Shown one piece after another: positions 9,501 through 17,467 of a stretch of 64,000 nucleotides of DNA (position 1 is its first letter; every line of letters begins with the position of its first letter). This stretch comes from Glaciimonas sp. Its GTDB lineage: Bacteria; Pseudomonadota; Gammaproteobacteria; Burkholderiales; Burkholderiaceae_D. Below the pieces are notes generated by a model, which saw only the letters and a list, made by a program, of their open reading frames with translations, searched no databases and had not been told where the DNA came from. The stretch is from positions 1-64,000 of the forward strand of contig JABBOY010000022.1 in the NCBI GenBank assembly GCA_012927585.1, read 5' to 3'. Position numbers and translations under genes: made by a program.

Positions 9501-10789
9501 AACTCGCCGCGTGGTGCGAAATCCGACAGCATTTGCAATTGCGCTGGCGACAACGGCAAACGCTGGGCGAAATTGGCCAATGTCTGCAAGTCCAAGCGCT
9601 GCGCCTTAACGCTGGTATTGTCCGGTTTGCCGTTTTTTCCTGGCGCATACGATTCACTGATGGTAGTCGCCGGCAGGTGCAAACCCTCCTTGGTCGTCAG
9701 CGAAAATTGGGAAACTGAAAATGTATGCGCGCGTGCGCCCAGCGCCGGCGCATTCACGGCGGCAGCAGGAGCCAATTCTTCGCGCGCGAAAATACGGCCG
9801 TTAAGCTGCGTCAGGTTCAACGGCTGCAAGTCCTTGCGCAGACGTGCCGACACCTCCGATAACGTCAGGTCGGCAGTAAAGTCAGCAACTCTGGCCTGAT
9901 TGAAATGGAGCCAGGCGCGCACCGCACCGGAGCCCTGCATTACCTCGATCGGATATTCCGCATAGGCACTCCAAGCCGCCAGATCGGTGTTGGCGACATG
10001 GGCGAATAACACGCCATTCCAGCGCTTCACATCCGAAATATTGCGGGAAAAATACGGATGAACAAAGTCGGCACGCACATCAATCGGCGCTGCCAACGTC
10101 ACAGGCGGCGCAGCCCGGAGCCCAAACTGGTGACGCCGCGCCTGATTGCGCAATCTGAAATTCAGGTGCGCCAGGATCAGTTCCGGCGCGCCGCGCTGCT
10201 TGTCATTCCAGCGTAGACGTCCTTCATGCACCACGATCTCGCTCTGCGCCAGCAACCAGTTGGCACCCCGTTTATCAGCGCTTTTGCTGGTATCGACAAA
10301 AATTCCGCCAACATACAGGCTGCCGTCAGCCGCACGTTGGATGTCCAGATCGGGACGATTGATTTCCAGCAAGGCCAGACGCACCTCTCCCGCCATGACC
10401 GACCACCAGGAAAAAGTGGCGGAAATGCTGGGCAGCGACAGCGCTTGCCGGCCATCCTTATCAAAAACGGCCACGTCATTGAGCGACAAATACGGCTGCA
10501 AGCCATGCCAGGACGCATACACCCGGGCAATCGTGACCGGCCGACCGACCGATTGGCTGACCATGCGCTCGATATCGCCCTTGTAACTATCGATATTCGG
10601 CAGTACCGCGTAACGCAAGGTCAGAAACAGACCACAAAAGATAAAATACGCCAGTACCAGCAGCCGCATCAGCCAGCGCAGCGCATGGTGCGACAGCGCA
10701 TTAAATTTGGCATAGGCCAAACGCGCTGCCCACCAGTGCCGGGACCAGCGGGTGCGAGGGCCGGCAGGAGATGATTGATCAGTGGTCAT
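6578..10789 (-). CDS. yhdP: YhdP-family AsmA-like envelope protein
   Basis: A very large (1403-residue) protein with one N-terminal transmembrane segment (about residues 40-62, LLVLAYFIFCGLFLTLRY) and a long beta-rich periplasmic region, typical of YhdP/TIGR02099 (DUF3971 plus an AsmA-like C terminus). In E. coli YhdP acts with TamB and YdbH as a bridge-like protein moving phospholipid from inner to outer membrane. That role here is from family knowledge. The C-terminal region GTFLAQLFLREPLARAFTYEYQISGPWQEP matches the conserved family end. It is the first gene of the yhdP-nitrilase-tldD run. Confidence 0.92.
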   Translation of the reverse strand: MTTDQSSPAGPRTRWSRHWWAARLAYAKFNALSHHALRWLMRLLVLAYFIFCGLFLTLRYAVLPNIDSYKGDIERMVSQSVGRPVTIARVYASWHGLQPYLSLNDVAVFDKDGRQALSLPSISATFSWWSVMAGEVRLALLEINRPDLDIQRAADGSLYVGGIFVDTSKSADKRGANWLLAQSEIVVHEGRLRWNDKQRGAPELILAHLNFRLRNQARRHQFGLRAAPPVTLAAPIDVRADFVHPYFSRNISDVKRWNGVLFAHVANTDLAAWSAYAEYPIEVMQGSGAVRAWLHFNQARVADFTADLTLSEVSARLRKDLQPLNLTQLNGRIFAREELAPAAAVNAPALGARAHTFSVSQFSLTTKEGLHLPATTISESYAPGKNGKPDNTSVKAQRLDLQTLANFAQRLPLSPAQLQMLSDFAPRGELRDFSAQWTGAYPEIAAYAVKGQFVGLSLNAQPAREARAKSATVPAQAAVPAIPGFENLTGQLDANDKGGNFSLDSNRLQLALPGYFTEPMVPIDQLKMQASWAFQGNDQLLFQIDKMNLAQDGMVATLSGKHLVPLTHQPGKPLGEIDISGKVSGLDVRKIGQYLPLQTPAHLRTWLVGALQGGHADAVTIRLKGDLAKMPFRAEQTAGNATNQPDEIFRIAGKIVDGRLNFAPGFFGRDGKSPQWPELEQIQGSFVFDNTRMEIRSDSAKTHGAALSGVKVVIPDLLSNDSMLEVDGNAAGLLQNYFDYVNNSPVAGWIDDFTAESKGGGTAKLALKLRLPLKRLLESKVNGTLQLNGNAVSLQEAIPALSVAKGKLEFNEKGFNLNSVSANLLGGPAVASGGTQADGNIRIKVDGSVSAPGLRKSYPNPAIQGLTQRSAGSTRYSSVITVKDRQLELLVESGLQGLALNFPAPLQKTANAILPLKLHLTGLPSDASLLLRDQIEISLGTTISAHYVRQKTLEKQAQWRVLRGGIGVNVPPPLPDSGLSANVELQSLNVDEWQRVSSEITAAGNASNTSRAAGDAGSSQPGGAQDISQYVEPDTMAARAKTLFVMGKRLDNVVVGASHQKDTWQANIDASQASGYVTWDSTAGAMGRVTARLATLTIPQSDASDVGNLFEDKNTPTQIPSLNVVAENFELFNKKLGRLEVVANNLVANNPKTQGMREWRINRLAIVNDDVSMSAAGKWVTKDGQSKTELTYALDVDNAGKLLERFGFNGVLRGGKGRLDGNIHWDGMPFSLDIPSLSGQIHLDMAAGQFLKVEPGVAKLLGVLSLQSLPRRLTLDFRDIFSEGFAFDGVTATATIQRGVARTDNFKMRSVSTAVLIDGSADIAKETQNLHVAVIPEINAGAASVVYALAVNPVIGLGTFLAQLFLREPLARAFTYEYQISGPWQEPVVTKIDNKAKAVAPNK

Positions 10790-10970
10790 TAACGGTTATA
10801 CAAAAAAGACTCGGCGTAAAATGCGCAGACTTGCATGATAGCCAAAAACGGCCGCTTGCCACGCTTCGATAAGGATCATCAGGTATCCGATGATGGCTGC
10901 GAACAGACTAGAACCGTGTGCAAATGGTGTGCGTATTTGCTCCACGTTCTTTAAATTACTTCCATACTTT

Positions 10971-13730
10971 ATGACCACATCCTTATTAAGAAGTGCCGCA
11001 GCGTCCCGATTTTATGACCGCTGGCAGAGCGCCGACCCGCAACGCCCTGGTTTGGTCGCCAGTATCGCCGAATTTCCCTTAAGCCGAAGCAGCTTTGTGC
11101 AGATATTACACAAGGAAACAGCGGCCGGCATGCCGCTGCCGCGCGCGATGCGCCGCTTGCGTAACCTGGTTATCGCCACCCTGATCGAGCGCGACTTGAA
11201 TGGCGCCGCGGACATGGACGAAGTTGTCCGAACAATGAGCGAATTTGCTGAGTTTGCGGTGCAAACTCATCTGGGCGCGCTGATGGTGGAAATGGTCGCC
11301 CTGCACGGCAGCCCGGTTGGCGAGGATTCCGCTGCCGAGCAGGAATTGATCGTGCTCGGCATGGGCAAACTGGGCGGTGCCGAACTCAATGTCTCGTCCG
11401 ACATCGACCTCATCTTCGTGTATGCGGAAGACGGCGAAACCCGCACCACCACGCCAGAACAGCGGCCACTATCCAATCACGAGTTTTTTATCCGGCTGGG
11501 TAAAAAACTGATTCATGCAATCTCGGAAATCGAAGAAGACGGCTTCACCTTCCGCGTCGACATGGCACTGCGCCCGAACGGCGCATCCGGCCCGCTGGCC
11601 GCCAGTTTCAATATGGTGGAAGAATATTTTATCGTCCAGGGCCGCGAATGGGAGCGCTACGCCTGGGTCAAGGCGCGCGCGCTGACCGGGCGCGCAGCCG
11701 ATATCACCTTACTGGAAAGTATCATCCGGCCGTTCGTGTACCGCCGCTATCTGGATTTCGGCGCGATCGATGCGATCCGCAACATGCACAGCCAAATCCG
11801 GGCCGAAGTCATTCGCCAGGAAACCCGCCACCCGGAGCGCAGCAACAACGTCAAGCTGGGACGCGGCGGCATCCGCGAGATCGAATTCATCGCGCAAGTA
11901 TTCCAACTGATCCGGGGCGGACGCGACCCCGCACTACGCGACCGCTCGACCCGCGGCGTACTGAAAACACTGGCCGAAAAAGGTATCCTGAGCCAGCAAT
12001 GCGTCGATCAATTACTGGCAGCAAATATTTTCCTGCGCAATCTGGAACACCGGCTGCAATACATCGAAGACGCCCAAACCCACATCCTGCCCTCCAACGC
12101 GGCCGACCAGCTTATTGTTGCCCACATGATGGGCATAGCCGACGTGCCTGCGCTGCTGCAAGCGCTGGACGCGCAGCGCCAGATCGTTGCGGCCCGGTTC
12201 GATGCGATTTTCAGCGAAAAAGACGACGCGCAGTGCGCACCCGGCGCGCCAGCCGGGCCAACGCCAATCGATCTGCAGATGTTCGCCAGCTTGCCGGACG
12301 CCGAAAAGGCCGAAGCGATCCAAGCCCAGCTTAAGGCGATCGGCTTTAGCGAAGCTCCGGCAGCGGCCCAGCGCCTGCTCGAAACCGGCAAGTCTTCGCG
12401 CCTGCAATCGTTGCCGCTGGACAGCCGTAAAAAATTCCTGGCCCTGATCAATGCCGCATTGCCGCTGATCGCACAGGGTAAAAAAGCCCAGTTGGCCACC
12501 TTGAGCCGTCTGCTTGACCTACTGGAAACCATCGCCCGCCGTTCTGCCTATCTATCGCTATTAACCGAATACCCGCCGGCATTGCAGCGCGTAATTCGCA
12601 TGATGCAGGCCAGCGACTGGGCGGCAAAATATTTGACCCGCCACCCGATTCTGCTGGATGAACTGCTGGATGAAAACATGGTGCGCATGGCGCCGGTATG
12701 GGCCAGTTTCAGCGCCGAGCTGCAGCAACAGCTCGACGCCGCCACCCTCAACGGCGAGCCCGATACCGAACTGCAAATGAATATCCTGCGCGACATGCAC
12801 CACGCGCAACTGTTCCGGCTGCTGGTGCTGGATCTGGAAGGCGCACTCAGCATGGAACATCTGGCCGATCATTTGTCGCAATTGGCCGACATCATCGTCG
12901 CAGCCACCATCCGCGCAGTCTGGAAAACTATCCCGAAACGCCACCTTGAGACACCGAAATTCGCCGTCATCGCTTACGGCAAATTGGGCGGAAAGGAACT
13001 CGGCTACGCCTCCGACCTCGACGTAATCTTCCTGTACGACGACGAAGATCAAGATGCGCCCGCTCTGTACGCCAAGCTGGCGCAACGCTTCATCACCTGG
13101 ATGACGTCCCACACCTCGTCCGGCATCCTGTTCGACATCGACATCGCGCTGCGCCCCGACGGCGGCAGCGGCCTGCTGGTGTCGTCGGTGGCATCGTTCG
13201 GGCGCTATCAGAGCGAATCGGCCTGGCTCTGGGAACACCAGGCGCTGACCCGCGCCCGCTTTTGCTCCGGCGACGTCGCCATTGGAGCCCACTTTGAAGC
13301 TATCCGCGACCAGGTGCTGCGCCAACCCAAGGACGAAGCCAAGCTGAAAGACGACATCCTGCACATGCGCAAAAAGCTGCACAGCGCACATCCCAACCGC
13401 AGCGAAATGTTCGACCTCAAGCACGACGCCGGCGGCATGATCGACATCGAATTCATCGTCCAATACCTGGTACTGCGCCACGCCGGCACCTACCCGCAAC
13501 TGACCGCCAACATCGGCAACATCGGACTGCTCAGATTGTGCGGCGCACTTGGCCTGCTAGACCAGCCGCTAGCCGAAGCCGTCGCCAGCGCCTACCGCGA
13601 CTTCCGCAAGATGCAGCACAACATCCGCCTGCAAGGCAGCGACCGCGCACGGGTAGAGTTGGAGGAAGTTGCAGCCAGAGTGGACGACGTGAAGCGGCTA
13701 TGGGAAGCGGTGTTCGGGGTTGCAAGTTGA
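10971..13730 (+). CDS. glnE: bifunctional glutamine synthetase adenylyltransferase/deadenylylase
   Basis: GlnE adds or removes AMP on glutamine synthetase in response to PII and glutamine, tuning ammonia assimilation. The 919-residue product has two nucleotidyltransferase domains, each with the G-x11-DxD signature: LGMGKLGGAELNVSSDIDLI near residue 125 (deadenylylase half) and IAYGKLGGKELGYASDLDVI near 665 (adenylylase half). The ATG at 10971 (MTTSLLRSAAASRFYDRW) is preferred because residues encoded further upstream look unlike the family, though no good SD is seen and a start at 10890 cannot be excluded. It is divergent from yhdP. Confidence 0.94.
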   Translation: MTTSLLRSAAASRFYDRWQSADPQRPGLVASIAEFPLSRSSFVQILHKETAAGMPLPRAMRRLRNLVIATLIERDLNGAADMDEVVRTMSEFAEFAVQTHLGALMVEMVALHGSPVGEDSAAEQELIVLGMGKLGGAELNVSSDIDLIFVYAEDGETRTTTPEQRPLSNHEFFIRLGKKLIHAISEIEEDGFTFRVDMALRPNGASGPLAASFNMVEEYFIVQGREWERYAWVKARALTGRAADITLLESIIRPFVYRRYLDFGAIDAIRNMHSQIRAEVIRQETRHPERSNNVKLGRGGIREIEFIAQVFQLIRGGRDPALRDRSTRGVLKTLAEKGILSQQCVDQLLAANIFLRNLEHRLQYIEDAQTHILPSNAADQLIVAHMMGIADVPALLQALDAQRQIVAARFDAIFSEKDDAQCAPGAPAGPTPIDLQMFASLPDAEKAEAIQAQLKAIGFSEAPAAAQRLLETGKSSRLQSLPLDSRKKFLALINAALPLIAQGKKAQLATLSRLLDLLETIARRSAYLSLLTEYPPALQRVIRMMQASDWAAKYLTRHPILLDELLDENMVRMAPVWASFSAELQQQLDAATLNGEPDTELQMNILRDMHHAQLFRLLVLDLEGALSMEHLADHLSQLADIIVAATIRAVWKTIPKRHLETPKFAVIAYGKLGGKELGYASDLDVIFLYDDEDQDAPALYAKLAQRFITWMTSHTSSGILFDIDIALRPDGGSGLLVSSVASFGRYQSESAWLWEHQALTRARFCSGDVAIGAHFEAIRDQVLRQPKDEAKLKDDILHMRKKLHSAHPNRSEMFDLKHDAGGMIDIEFIVQYLVLRHAGTYPQLTANIGNIGLLRLCGALGLLDQPLAEAVASAYRDFRKMQHNIRLQGSDRARVELEEVAARVDDVKRLWEAVFGVAS

Positions 13731-13779
13731 GGGGAATGTTGAATGGCAGCGATTGTTGTGTCTCGTTGCGATTGGCATA

Positions 13780-13868
13780 AGCTACCCGCTGTATTTTTTA
13801 GTTATGCTTTAGATATATGCGGAAAATTGCATGTTTATTTGCATACTCCATGAATTTTATGTAATTCA
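13780..13868 (+). repeat. AT-rich dispersed intergenic element, copy 2
   Basis: Well-preserved copy: CTGTATTTTTTAGTTATG, then ATATATGCGGAAAATTGCATG, then TTTGCATACTCCATGAA. It lies inside the left 394-bp repeat, so it and copy 4 are not independent insertions. Confidence 0.85.
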
Positions 13869-13873
13869 GCGTC

Positions 13874-13956
13874 GTAGGTCGGGTAAGCGATAGCGGAACC
13901 CGACATTCTCAGCCACAAATGTCGGGTTACGCGATGAAGCCGCTAACCCGACCTAC
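13874..13956. repeat. GTAG-type REP pair (TCGGGTTA family)
   Basis: GTAG followed by GTCGGGTAAGCG..GAACCCGACA, then an inverted partner TGTCGGGTTACGCGATGAAG..CTAACCCGACCTAC. Two convergent palindromes bounded by GTAG and CTAC form a BIME-like unit. Confidence 0.8.
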
Positions 13957-14178
13957 AAAAGCCGTTTCTTCGTTCCATCTTCAAACCTGCCGCGACCGCG
14001 GTGTGCCGTTCCGCTTGAGACGCAGCCGCCGTCGGCCGGGAACCCGAAGGGCTGCGTCTTGCGGTCGCCTTTCTTTGCTTGCTTACTTTGGCGAAGCAAA
14101 GAAAGTGAGTGGCCGCCGGGCCACCCCCGGCTAGGTCGTAAGGTTGGTAGCCGCATTACGCAACGCCAGACTAGGCTA

Positions 14179-14272
14179 GTGCGGTAGGTTGGGCTGCGAA
14201 GCCCAACATTTGGCACCCGCAGATTTCGCTACCGAATGTTGGGCTTCGCTTCGCTCAGCACCAACCTACCAA
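14179..14272. repeat. GTAG-type REP pair (TTGGGCT family)
   Basis: GTAGGTTGGGCTGCGAAGCC then CAACATT, followed about 35 bp later by the inverted AATGTTGGGCTTCGCTTCGC..ACCAACCTAC. It has the same GTAG/CTAC logic as the neighbouring REP unit but a different stem sequence. Confidence 0.75.
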
Positions 14273-14277
14273 TTAAA

Positions 14278-14366
14278 GATACATATCAATGTATTTTTAA
14301 AAAATTATTAAATATATGCGGTATAAGCACTGTTTTTAAATATACTCCGTGCATTTCTTCTATTTC
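14278..14366 (+). repeat. AT-rich dispersed intergenic element, copy 3
   Basis: Divergent copy: ATACATATCAATGTATTTTT, then AATATATGCGG, a T-run and AATATACTCCGTGCAT. It is immediately followed by the GC-rich terminator at 14385, the same arrangement as copy 5 with the gap terminator. Confidence 0.7.
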
Positions 14367-14384
14367 AAAATCACTCCACACAGC

Positions 14385-14409
14385 AAAACGCCCCACACGC
14401 GGGGCGTTT
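14385..14409. terminator. terminator shared by hipB end (duplicate of the gap terminator module)
   Basis: AAAACGCCCC-ACACGC-GGGGCGTTT. The flanks ACAGCAAAACGCCCC and GGGGCGTTTCA-CTTACTGAAC are almost the same as at 17575-17620 downstream of gap, so this is a second copy of one terminator module. Confidence 0.8.
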
Positions 14410-14461
14410 CAACTTACTGAACTGCATTAGGAGGCAGTTATCCTGCGAACAATCAGGAAAA

Positions 14462-14758
14462 TTAACCTGAAGTCACTTCAGCCGGCTTGTGCCGGAAAGC
14501 GACCTCTAACGCGAATATCTCGGCTATTTGGTTTATCGACTTTACAGTGGGGTTACCAGTCCCGGCTTCAATCTCCCGGATGACGCGAACACTGACGCCA
14601 CGGTGTTTTGCGAATTCTGGTTGGGTCATTCCTGATATTGAACGCATTTTTTTGACCGCATCCTGCAACGAGAGCTTGCCTGCCGCAATATCCTGATAGA
14701 ACTGAATCCGGTCGGCGCGCGCAACCTCTTTTGGGATTGGTTTTCTGCGCTTGTCCAT
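14462..14758 (-). CDS. HipB-like HTH antitoxin
   Basis: A 98-residue protein with an XRE-type helix-turn-helix in its C-terminal half (GMTQPEFAKHRGVSVRVIRE, about residues 43-62, then GNPTVKSINQIAEIF). This matches HipB-type antitoxins, which neutralise HipA and repress their own operon. The N-terminal ~40 residues are polar and basic with no clear domain. It begins 2 bp after the hipA stop, so the antitoxin is the second gene; in E. coli hipB is first. The duplicated terminator at 14385 follows. Confidence 0.8.
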   Translation of the reverse strand: MDKRRKPIPKEVARADRIQFYQDIAAGKLSLQDAVKKMRSISGMTQPEFAKHRGVSVRVIREIEAGTGNPTVKSINQIAEIFALEVAFRHKPAEVTSG

Positions 14759-14760
14759 AG

Positions 14761-16056
14761 TCAGCCTTTTCCCGTGGTAAATGTAGCCAGTTCGCGCAAC
14801 TGGTCGCGCTGCATCTGTATGCTGTAGTGGCGCGCTTTAATGATGTCGTCGTCCCCCCCTTGCACCGCCATTACTTCTTCAATCGTGTCGATTTTCCGGG
14901 AAAACTCGGCTAGCTCGATGCGAATTTCGGCAAGTTCGGTCTTCGCGATGGGCAAGGTACCAAACACATCGGCCCAGTTGCTTATTTCCACCCTGCCCGA
15001 ATTCTTCCACCGCAGTGTGCGCGAGATACCGTCCTTGTCCAGGTTCATGGGGGCGAAGTCGAACAGTGGGGTCAGCCGAACTTCGCCGCCAACAACCTGA
15101 ACCGCAGTATTGCGGGCATGATTATCCGTATTCCCAAGCGCTAAATTAAGCACATCGCGCTTCAAAAACTCCACGGTGGCCCGCTTTGGGTCAGTCACGC
15201 AGGTTCGCAAAGCAGCCAGCACTGCATTTTGCGAAGGGCGAGCATCGAATCCAATCAGGCCCAACAGTGACGCCGCGCTTTCCTGGTGCAATCGTTCAAC
15301 CCCTGCAGCCGTGACTCTGCGGTCAAAGCGAGGGATGAACAGCATATCTCCATGCAAATCAGGCAAGTCTTCGACAAATAAGTCCATGGCGTGCGCAACG
15401 CGCATGTAGGCAGCTTCGTTACGCAGGATTTTCAGGTCGGATAGATCCTTTCCTCGTGGCAGCTTTACCAGATAGTGCTGCTGCGCTTGGTCGTCGCGAA
15501 CAGCGCCGTCAGCGTACCAGAGGGAATCCTTGCCTTTGGTAAGCAAGAATTTGGGTGCGACGCCTTGCACGCCAGGCGTACCCGCTGAAAGCATTCCGTG
15601 GATTTGAAGGTGCTCAATGAAAGCCTCTGCGCGTTGCAGAATTTGTTCCAAGGTAAAGCCTTGGTTTAGTAAGTTTTGATTTTGTCTTTCGACATGTGCC
15701 TGGTAAAAAACCACCGCCTCTTTAATGCGTATGCGGCCAATCGGGTTGAAGGCGCCAGCGCACAGCAGCGGCCAATCCGCTGAACCACCGTCGGGAATGC
15801 CAAGTTCACCGAGCAGGTAATGCCTGCCTTTGCCCTGTGGCACCAGGTCGAACAGAAACGCAGGCCAATGCGGTAGCATTTTGTGGTCAAGGCTTACCGG
15901 GAAACGCAATGAAACAGGCGCTTGTTCGTTGAATGCATAGGGCGTGTCATAGTCAAGCATTGCCTTGCCAGCGCCACCGGCTATCGGGTCCTCGATTTCG
16001 ACGGTGCAGCAGGAATGCCACTGCCCACGGATAAACATTTCAAAGGTGCATTGCAT
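14761..16056 (-). CDS. HipA-family serine/threonine kinase toxin
   Basis: A 431-residue HipA-type kinase. The catalytic part is complete: a glycine-rich region (SAGTPGVQGVAPKFLL, about 150), LVKLPRGKD with the likely ATP lysine, the catalytic-loop LALGNTDNHARN (about 320) and the metal-binding LFDFAP. E. coli HipA phosphorylates glutamyl-tRNA synthetase and causes dormancy; the target here is unknown. I chose ATG 16056; a TTG four codons upstream is the alternative, and no strong SD precedes either. It is transcribed from a promoter overlapped by two 20-bp repeat operators, and lies between the two 394-bp direct repeats. Confidence 0.85.
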   Translation of the reverse strand: MQCTFEMFIRGQWHSCCTVEIEDPIAGGAGKAMLDYDTPYAFNEQAPVSLRFPVSLDHKMLPHWPAFLFDLVPQGKGRHYLLGELGIPDGGSADWPLLCAGAFNPIGRIRIKEAVVFYQAHVERQNQNLLNQGFTLEQILQRAEAFIEHLQIHGMLSAGTPGVQGVAPKFLLTKGKDSLWYADGAVRDDQAQQHYLVKLPRGKDLSDLKILRNEAAYMRVAHAMDLFVEDLPDLHGDMLFIPRFDRRVTAAGVERLHQESAASLLGLIGFDARPSQNAVLAALRTCVTDPKRATVEFLKRDVLNLALGNTDNHARNTAVQVVGGEVRLTPLFDFAPMNLDKDGISRTLRWKNSGRVEISNWADVFGTLPIAKTELAEIRIELAEFSRKIDTIEEVMAVQGGDDDIIKARHYSIQMQRDQLRELATFTTGKG

Positions 16057-16100
16057 GGCGTCCCACAAATAGGAGGTACTGGAAAAATGCAGTCTATCAG

Positions 16101-16120
16101 ATAATTTTATACATATATGT
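16101..16120 (-). promoter_or_regulatory. HipB operator candidate 1
   Basis: ATAATTTTATACATATATGT, exactly repeated at 16145-16164. The core ACATATATGT is palindromic. It overlaps the -10 and the -35/-10 spacer of the predicted hipA promoter, as expected for an autorepressor site. Confidence 0.65.
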
Positions 16121-16134
16121 TATTAAACAAAGAA
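16106..16134 (-). promoter_or_regulatory. hipA promoter
   Basis: On the minus strand, TTCTTT (16134-16129), a 17-bp spacer, then TATAAA (16111-16106). It would start transcription about 30-40 nt before hipA. Confidence 0.5.
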
Positions 16135-16144
16135 TGGTAGTACT

Positions 16145-16164
16145 ATAATTTTATACATATATGT
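16145..16164 (-). promoter_or_regulatory. HipB operator candidate 2
   Basis: Second exact copy of the 20-bp sequence, centred 44 bp (about four helical turns) upstream of copy 1. Here the palindrome extends to ATACATATATGTAT. The spacing would place two HipB dimers on the same DNA face. Confidence 0.65.
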
Positions 16165-16171
16165 ATTAAGT

Positions 16172-16290
16172 TTAATATTGGATGGCAAGGCGTTGCTTAC
16201 CTTTTACAAACTGTTCATGAATCCACGCGAGATATGCCTGCAGGGCAGTCCGCGCGTGGTCGCACCGGAGGAAGTGGTAGCCAGGATGAT
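16172..16290 (-). pseudogene. C-terminal remnant of a LysR-type regulator
   Basis: A minus-strand frame reads GYHFLRCDHARTALQAYLAW followed by IHEQF and a short tail to a stop. It resembles the last ~35 residues of GcvA-like LysR regulators (effector-domain C-terminal helix). The rest of the gene is missing; the frame runs into the right 394-bp repeat, which probably replaced it. Assignment rests on a short stretch and is tentative. Confidence 0.4.
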
Positions 16291-16360
16291 GTCCATGAAA
16301 AGTGGCGTTCGGGTCTGTGCGATGCATGGCAGCGATTGTTGGAGTTCGCTGCAATTAACA

Positions 16361-16450
16361 TAATCTACCCACTGTATTTTTTAGTTATGCTTTAAATATA
16401 TGCGGAAAATGGCATGTTTATTGGCATACTCCATAAATATTATGTAATTC
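16361..16450 (+). repeat. AT-rich dispersed intergenic element, copy 4
   Basis: Lies inside the right 394-bp repeat: CTGTATTTTTTAGTTATG, AAATATATGCGGAAAATGG, GCATG, TTGGCATACTCCATAAA. It is the closest relative of copy 2. Confidence 0.85.
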
Positions 16451-16456
16451 AGCATC

Positions 16457-16539
16457 GTAGGTCGGGTAAGCGATAGCGTAACCCGACATTCTCAGCCACA
16501 AATGTCGGGTTACGCGATGAAGCCGCTAACCCGACCTAC
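16457..16539. repeat. GTAG-type REP pair (TCGGGTTA family), second copy
   Basis: Same BIME-like pair as 13874-13956, here with the cleaner stem GTCGGGTAAGCGATAGCGTA..CCCGACA. Confidence 0.8.
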
Positions 16540-16923
16540 AAAAGCTGTTTCTTCGTTCCATCTCCAAACCTGCCGCGACCGCGGTGTGCCCTTCCGCTTG
16601 AGGCGCAGCCGGCGTCGGCCGGGAACCCGAAGGGCTGCGTCTTGCGGTCGCCTTTCTTTGCTTGCTTACTTTGGCGAAGCAAAAAAAGTGAGTGGCCGCC
16701 GGGCCACCCCCGGCTAGGTGGCAAAGCCGGCAGCGGTATTGTCTTAGGTCAGACTGGGCAAGGTATTGCATTGAATGGCAAAGCAGGCCAACCGAAAGCT
16801 GCCAGTCTTGAAGCGAGGGGTATGCGGAATAGCCTTTTTGTCCGCAAGAATTTGGGAATGAATTGCCTATATAAATTTAGTTGGATATATTTGCAAAATG
16901 AAAATTAAATCACGTTAGCCATC

Positions 16924-17448
16924 TTGAAGACCACTTCGATCCGAGCTCTTGAGCAAGCCGACATTCCAGCGGTCGCGGCGCTACTCGAACGTCTGGCGCG
17001 AATCACTATCACGATGGAGTTCTCTCGAACAGCAGAAGGCAAGTTCCTGCGGGCGAACAATGCGCAGGCCATCTCCGCCTTAGTTGCAAGCGGCTTTAAG
17101 TACCACGTTGCCGAGGCGGGCGGGGAGATCGTCGGTTTCGTCGGTGTGCGAGACAACTGCCACCTCTATCACCTGTTCGTCGCTGAGCAAGTGCAACGCC
17201 AAGGCCTCGCTCGTCGCCTTTGGACCGTCGCCAAGAGCGCCTGTTACGCTGCGGGAAACAGGAGCCGCTTCACGGTCAACTCCTCAAATAACGCCATCCC
17301 GGTCTATGAGTCATTTGGTTTCACCCGCGCCGCGCCCACACAAGACAGCGGCGGCGTGCTGTACAACCCTATGGTGCTTGTCGACGTAGATGGACAACCC
17401 TTGCATCGAGGGGACGTGCCTACGGCAAGCCCCTCATGTCAAACGTGA
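16924..17448 (+). CDS. GNAT-family N-acetyltransferase
   Basis: A 174-residue single-domain acetyltransferase. The acetyl-CoA binding region reads LYHLFVAEQVQRQGLARRLW (about residues 81-100), with the Q/R-x-x-G-L-A loop, followed by a conserved NSSNNAIPVYESFGF (about 122-136) typical of GNATs. The substrate is unknown. The only full-length start is TTG at 16924; the first ATG would remove the N-terminal strand. It sits at the right end of the hipA/hipB accessory island, convergent with gap. Confidence 0.82.
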   Translation: MKTTSIRALEQADIPAVAALLERLARITITMEFSRTAEGKFLRANNAQAISALVASGFKYHVAEAGGEIVGFVGVRDNCHLYHLFVAEQVQRQGLARRLWTVAKSACYAAGNRSRFTVNSSNNAIPVYESFGFTRAAPTQDSGGVLYNPMVLVDVDGQPLHRGDVPTASPSCQT

Positions 17449-17467
17449 ATAACAGTAGAATCGAAAT

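Larger units (their letters stand above)
13743..14136. repeat. 394-bp direct repeat, left copy
   Basis: This block and 16326-16719 are the same length and nearly identical, from ATGGCAGCGATTGTTG to CCCCCGGCTAGGT. Each contains a copy of the AT-rich dispersed element, a GTAG-type REP pair, and a strong palindrome (CTTTCTTTGCTTGC / GAAGCAAAGAAAG). A 71-codon frame is carried identically in both copies, but it runs through the REP and hairpin sequences and is not a credible gene. Weak similarity (about 60%) continues for some 40 bp past the right end. Confidence 0.9.
16326..16719. repeat. 394-bp direct repeat, right copy
   Basis: Direct, equal-length, near-identical copy of 13743-14136. Recombination between the copies would delete 2583 bp containing hipA/hipB, one REP pair, one AT-rich element and the duplicated terminator. 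Confidence 0.9.

Noticed and set aside
13919-14134. A 71-codon open frame present identically at 13919-14134 and 16502-16717
   Set aside because: It is carried by the 394-bp repeat, runs through REP palindromes and a hairpin, and has an arginine-rich, non-protein-like composition. Identity reflects the DNA repeat, not selection for a protein.
16071-16104. AGGAGGT followed by a 5-codon frame (MQSIR) on the plus strand between hipA and its operators
   Set aside because: The SD match is good, but the frame is five codons, with no promoter in that direction and no sign of a leader function.
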